Assembly (NCBI GenBank): GCA_964023205.1
Contig: OZ026842.1
Coordinates: 6,610,408 to 6,674,407, forward strand
Length of the DNA: 64,000 nucleotides
Source of the DNA: Lutraria lutraria
Taxonomy: Eukaryota > Mollusca > Bivalvia > Venerida > Mactridae
Direction: 5' to 3'
Shown here: piece after piece, positions 61,171 to 64,000 of the stretch
Layout: each line of letters starts with the position of its first letter
How positions within the stretch are numbered: position 1 is the first letter of the stretch
Notes under the pieces: generated by a model
Told to the model about the DNA's origin: nothing
What the model saw: the letters and a program-made list of their open reading frames with translations, nothing else
Database searches by the model: none
Translations under genes and position numbers: made by a program

Positions 61171-64000
61171 CCCAATCCATTCAGAAATTAGGATTGTTAC
61201 AAAAATGTCTAATTTACAGTAAGCTGTAAATCGTTATGTATTACCGTATATATGTATTGTTGTGATAGAGTTTTACTTTCAGTATTATTGAAGGTTAATG
61301 AAGTTGAACGTACATAATGTATATAAAATCTGTGGTTGACTAAAAGAATGTGATTTATGATCTATGACTGTTTATTCAAAAGCGTGCATTTTATTGGATT
61401 ATAATTGCATGGATTGGTCACAGAAGTACATAAAAATAGTTTTAGAAACCACAATATAAAAATGGAATAAGTGGTCTGGCAGTCAATTAGGAAATAAAAA
61501 CGAATTTGAGAAAGTGAAAAATATGGAATTTTATTGAATGAAAATTTGAAATTAGTGTGAGTGTAGAAGTTACAAGAAAACCACAGGATCTTTGAATGTT
61601 ATTTGTCATTTAAGACACTCTTTAACTCTTAATTATGAGATCTTGCAATTTTACCATCACAGGTTGGGTACTTATATGTAACTGTTTCATGTAACAGTCT
61701 GTGTGGAAAATCAGAATTAAATATTTTGTTAGAAATATTTTCAATAATATTAAGTATCACTTAGTACGGTATAATTATATCTGAATTAATATACTATATA
61801 TTGAAATCATAAAAGTTCTAAGTTTGACAAAAAGGATTATATATTACTTTTCTTTTCTTGACAATATTTTTAACAAGATTGGAAAAAAGTACAATTTTCA
61901 TTTTGATGTCACTAAAGTAATTTGAAATATCATGCACATAAATTTATTAAATCATTTCTTTTTATTTTCAATTTGCAAAGTTTGTTGAAATTAACTGAAT
62001 ACTTTCCATTCATTTAAAAAGGGACACATGTAATGCTTCACCTGTAATGTTGTTCACGGACTTTATTACACTGCATTTAAATAATACCATGAACTGAAGG
62101 TTTTCATTTGATGCATTTTTACATAGGTTACAGTGCATAATTTTTATTTGGGTGCATGTTTTTCATAAATAATAAAACTAAAAAGAGCTTTAGCAACTGT
62201 ATCTTTCTTATTAGGAAGAACACCCAAACATGCATTTTAACCGTCTTATTGCTCTACATGTGCAGTGTGTACTAAGTTATTCTTCAAAACTAAGAAGTTA
62301 GAATGCCGGTTTCATATATTTTAGTATGATAATAAAGACAAAAATGTATAACAATTCTTGTCACTGATGGGATAAGAAAGTAGGGCAAGCAATAATTCCA
62401 GTTAAGTCCAAAATGTTTCAAATCTGCAGTAAATATTTTGTGTTAAATAAAAAAAAATCTTACCTACCTATACCCACTGAAAATTCTCTGGGTATGGTTA
62501 CCGCAAACAATCATTTTTTCTTCATGGATGCAAGGCCTTAGTACATTCAAAATTCATATGGAACATATAAAAACGTATAAGCCAATTGTGATGGTCTAGT
62601 CTTTAAATCATTTTGTAGAATAGTCAATACGTATGAAACATAAATTAACATATTCATTATTAAATGAATGGAATATTTATGTTGATAGGAATATAGTGAA
62701 ATATTGAGCAGCACATCTGAGATGTTTTGTCATGTTTTGTCAAACTTTGATATAAATTAGTAATTCATTGATCATGCACACATGGAGTCGATCACTTTTT
62801 ATAAAACGATTTTAACACTTCTCATTGTATGTTGGGGCGTAGAATAAAAAAATTGGGCCAGAATGTTATATCATCTTATTATGTTAATGTTTGTTGTGAA
62901 AACTTTGATAGATAGTGATAAATATAAAATCAAATAGTGAATCTATTAACGGGTTTATTATCAGAAACTTGTAAATTGATGTAAGGAATTTAAGCATATT
63001 GAATTTAACCGAGCGAGAATTCTATCAGGACTTTGATGTTTTGTAAATATTCATTGAATACCAGTAGCCCTTGGGTGGAGTTATTGTAATACAGTATACA
63101 ATAATATTGTGACTGCTTTCTTTCTGACTCGATGGCACTGGAATTTAATGATCTTTACGACAAGGGACGATTGTCTCTGTAAAAACCAGTGAATTAATGG
63201 AAATTGGATTATATAATTGTTAATTGCGTGCAATTGATTTCTAGAATATAACAATGATCGAGTGTATGGAATTTGTTGACGGATTCAGTAAAATAAACAG
63301 TGCTATATGTGTATATAATAAGAACATAGAAAATTAATTAAGTATGAATTTTTTAAAAGTTGCTGTTTTGGGTCAAATAGTATTAACTTTCTTGGCATTT
63401 TTTAATTTGTTGTCAGTCTTGTTTAAAATGACAAGAAATATCATGCATTTGAATCATTTGGAATGTGCAATTAGATATAACTTGAGTCTGTTTTATTTGT
63501 GGAAAAAAAAAGTTAAAAAATGATGTACATGCAATAATGTGTAGGGAAATGCTTCTACATTTCATGGAAAACAATTCTATTAAAGCTTACACCTTACCGC
63601 AACATTTGCATAATTCATTTCAATGCTTTCCATTTGTTGGTGTTAGTTTTAATGTGATAGTTTAACCTGTAATTAATCAAAATTCAATTAAAAACCTCCA
63701 CCTCTGATTTTTTTGTATTCAAATGTAAAAGTAATTGGATTTCAAAAAAGGGATCAATTTTTATTTGATTTATGGGTCTTGATGTGCTGTTCATTTAAGA
63801 TGGGTCTTCTTAAATAGAATTTTGATTTAAGTTTAAAAATTTGCATGTATTCAAATAGAGTGAAATATAGGTGTTTTGTGTTAAAAATAGGAGAATTGAC
63901 AGTATAATGTAGAACCTGTGGAAACTTGACTATGCGTTTTGAAATGGTTTGTAAAAATTCAGAAAACAGTGATTTATCAACTAAGCATTATAATTACTAT
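61171..64000. other. No feature recognised at the right edge
   Basis: Very AT-rich and stop-rich in all frames, with only a short repeat-K piece at 62440-62520. It may be distal intergenic sequence or an intron of a gene starting near the SMC4 promoter; nothing in the sequence decides. Confidence 0.5.

Overview
This is a eukaryotic (metazoan) genomic window. It is AT-rich, carries two multi-exon protein genes with GT..AG introns of about 0.1 to 7 kb, and is heavily seeded with short dispersed repeats. The repeat mix suggests a mollusc, probably a bivalve: several tRNA-headed SINE families (some ending in a 'ggcgttaaac' tail), many copies of terminal-inverted-repeat MITEs, and long satellites. 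That taxonomic guess rests on general repeat style only and is not proven by any single feature. No bacterial-type system, virus, CRISPR array or rRNA was seen.

Layout. (1) 1-6990: intronic or upstream sequence of the first gene, with no recognisable exon, filled with MITE, SINE and tandem-repeat material. (2) 6991-32869, + strand: 15 exons of an anosmin-1 (ANOS1/KAL1) homologue. They encode the second half of the N-terminal Cys box, an eight-cysteine WAP domain, four fibronectin type III domains and a basic then Ser/Thr-rich tail that ends in a hydrophobic segment. The signal-peptide exon was not found. One intron (20014-27298) holds a 4.7-kb satellite grown inside a SINE. (3) 32870-38426: convergent intergenic or 3'-UTR sequence, including a 1.7-kb minisatellite with a 28-bp unit. 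(4) 38427-56602, - strand: a complete 26-exon SMC4 gene (condensin ATPase). My joined exons give 3,849 nt, or 1,282 residues plus a stop, with every splice phase consistent. (5) 56603-64000: the CpG-bearing SMC4 promoter, a decayed LINE reverse-transcriptase 3' end, SINE copies, and about 3 kb at the right edge without any recognised feature.

The two genes are functionally unrelated: one is an extracellular-matrix/cell-surface neural guidance protein, the other a chromosome-condensation ATPase. They simply lie tail to tail. The most interesting material is in the repeats: a higher-order satellite amplified from the promoter-like head of a SINE, an independent small duplication of the same head elsewhere, a MITE nested in another MITE with its target site still readable, and a splice acceptor embedded in a tandem array. 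On the protein side, the hydrophobic C-terminus of the anosmin suggests membrane anchoring rather than free secretion. I did not find a clear undescribed multi-gene system.
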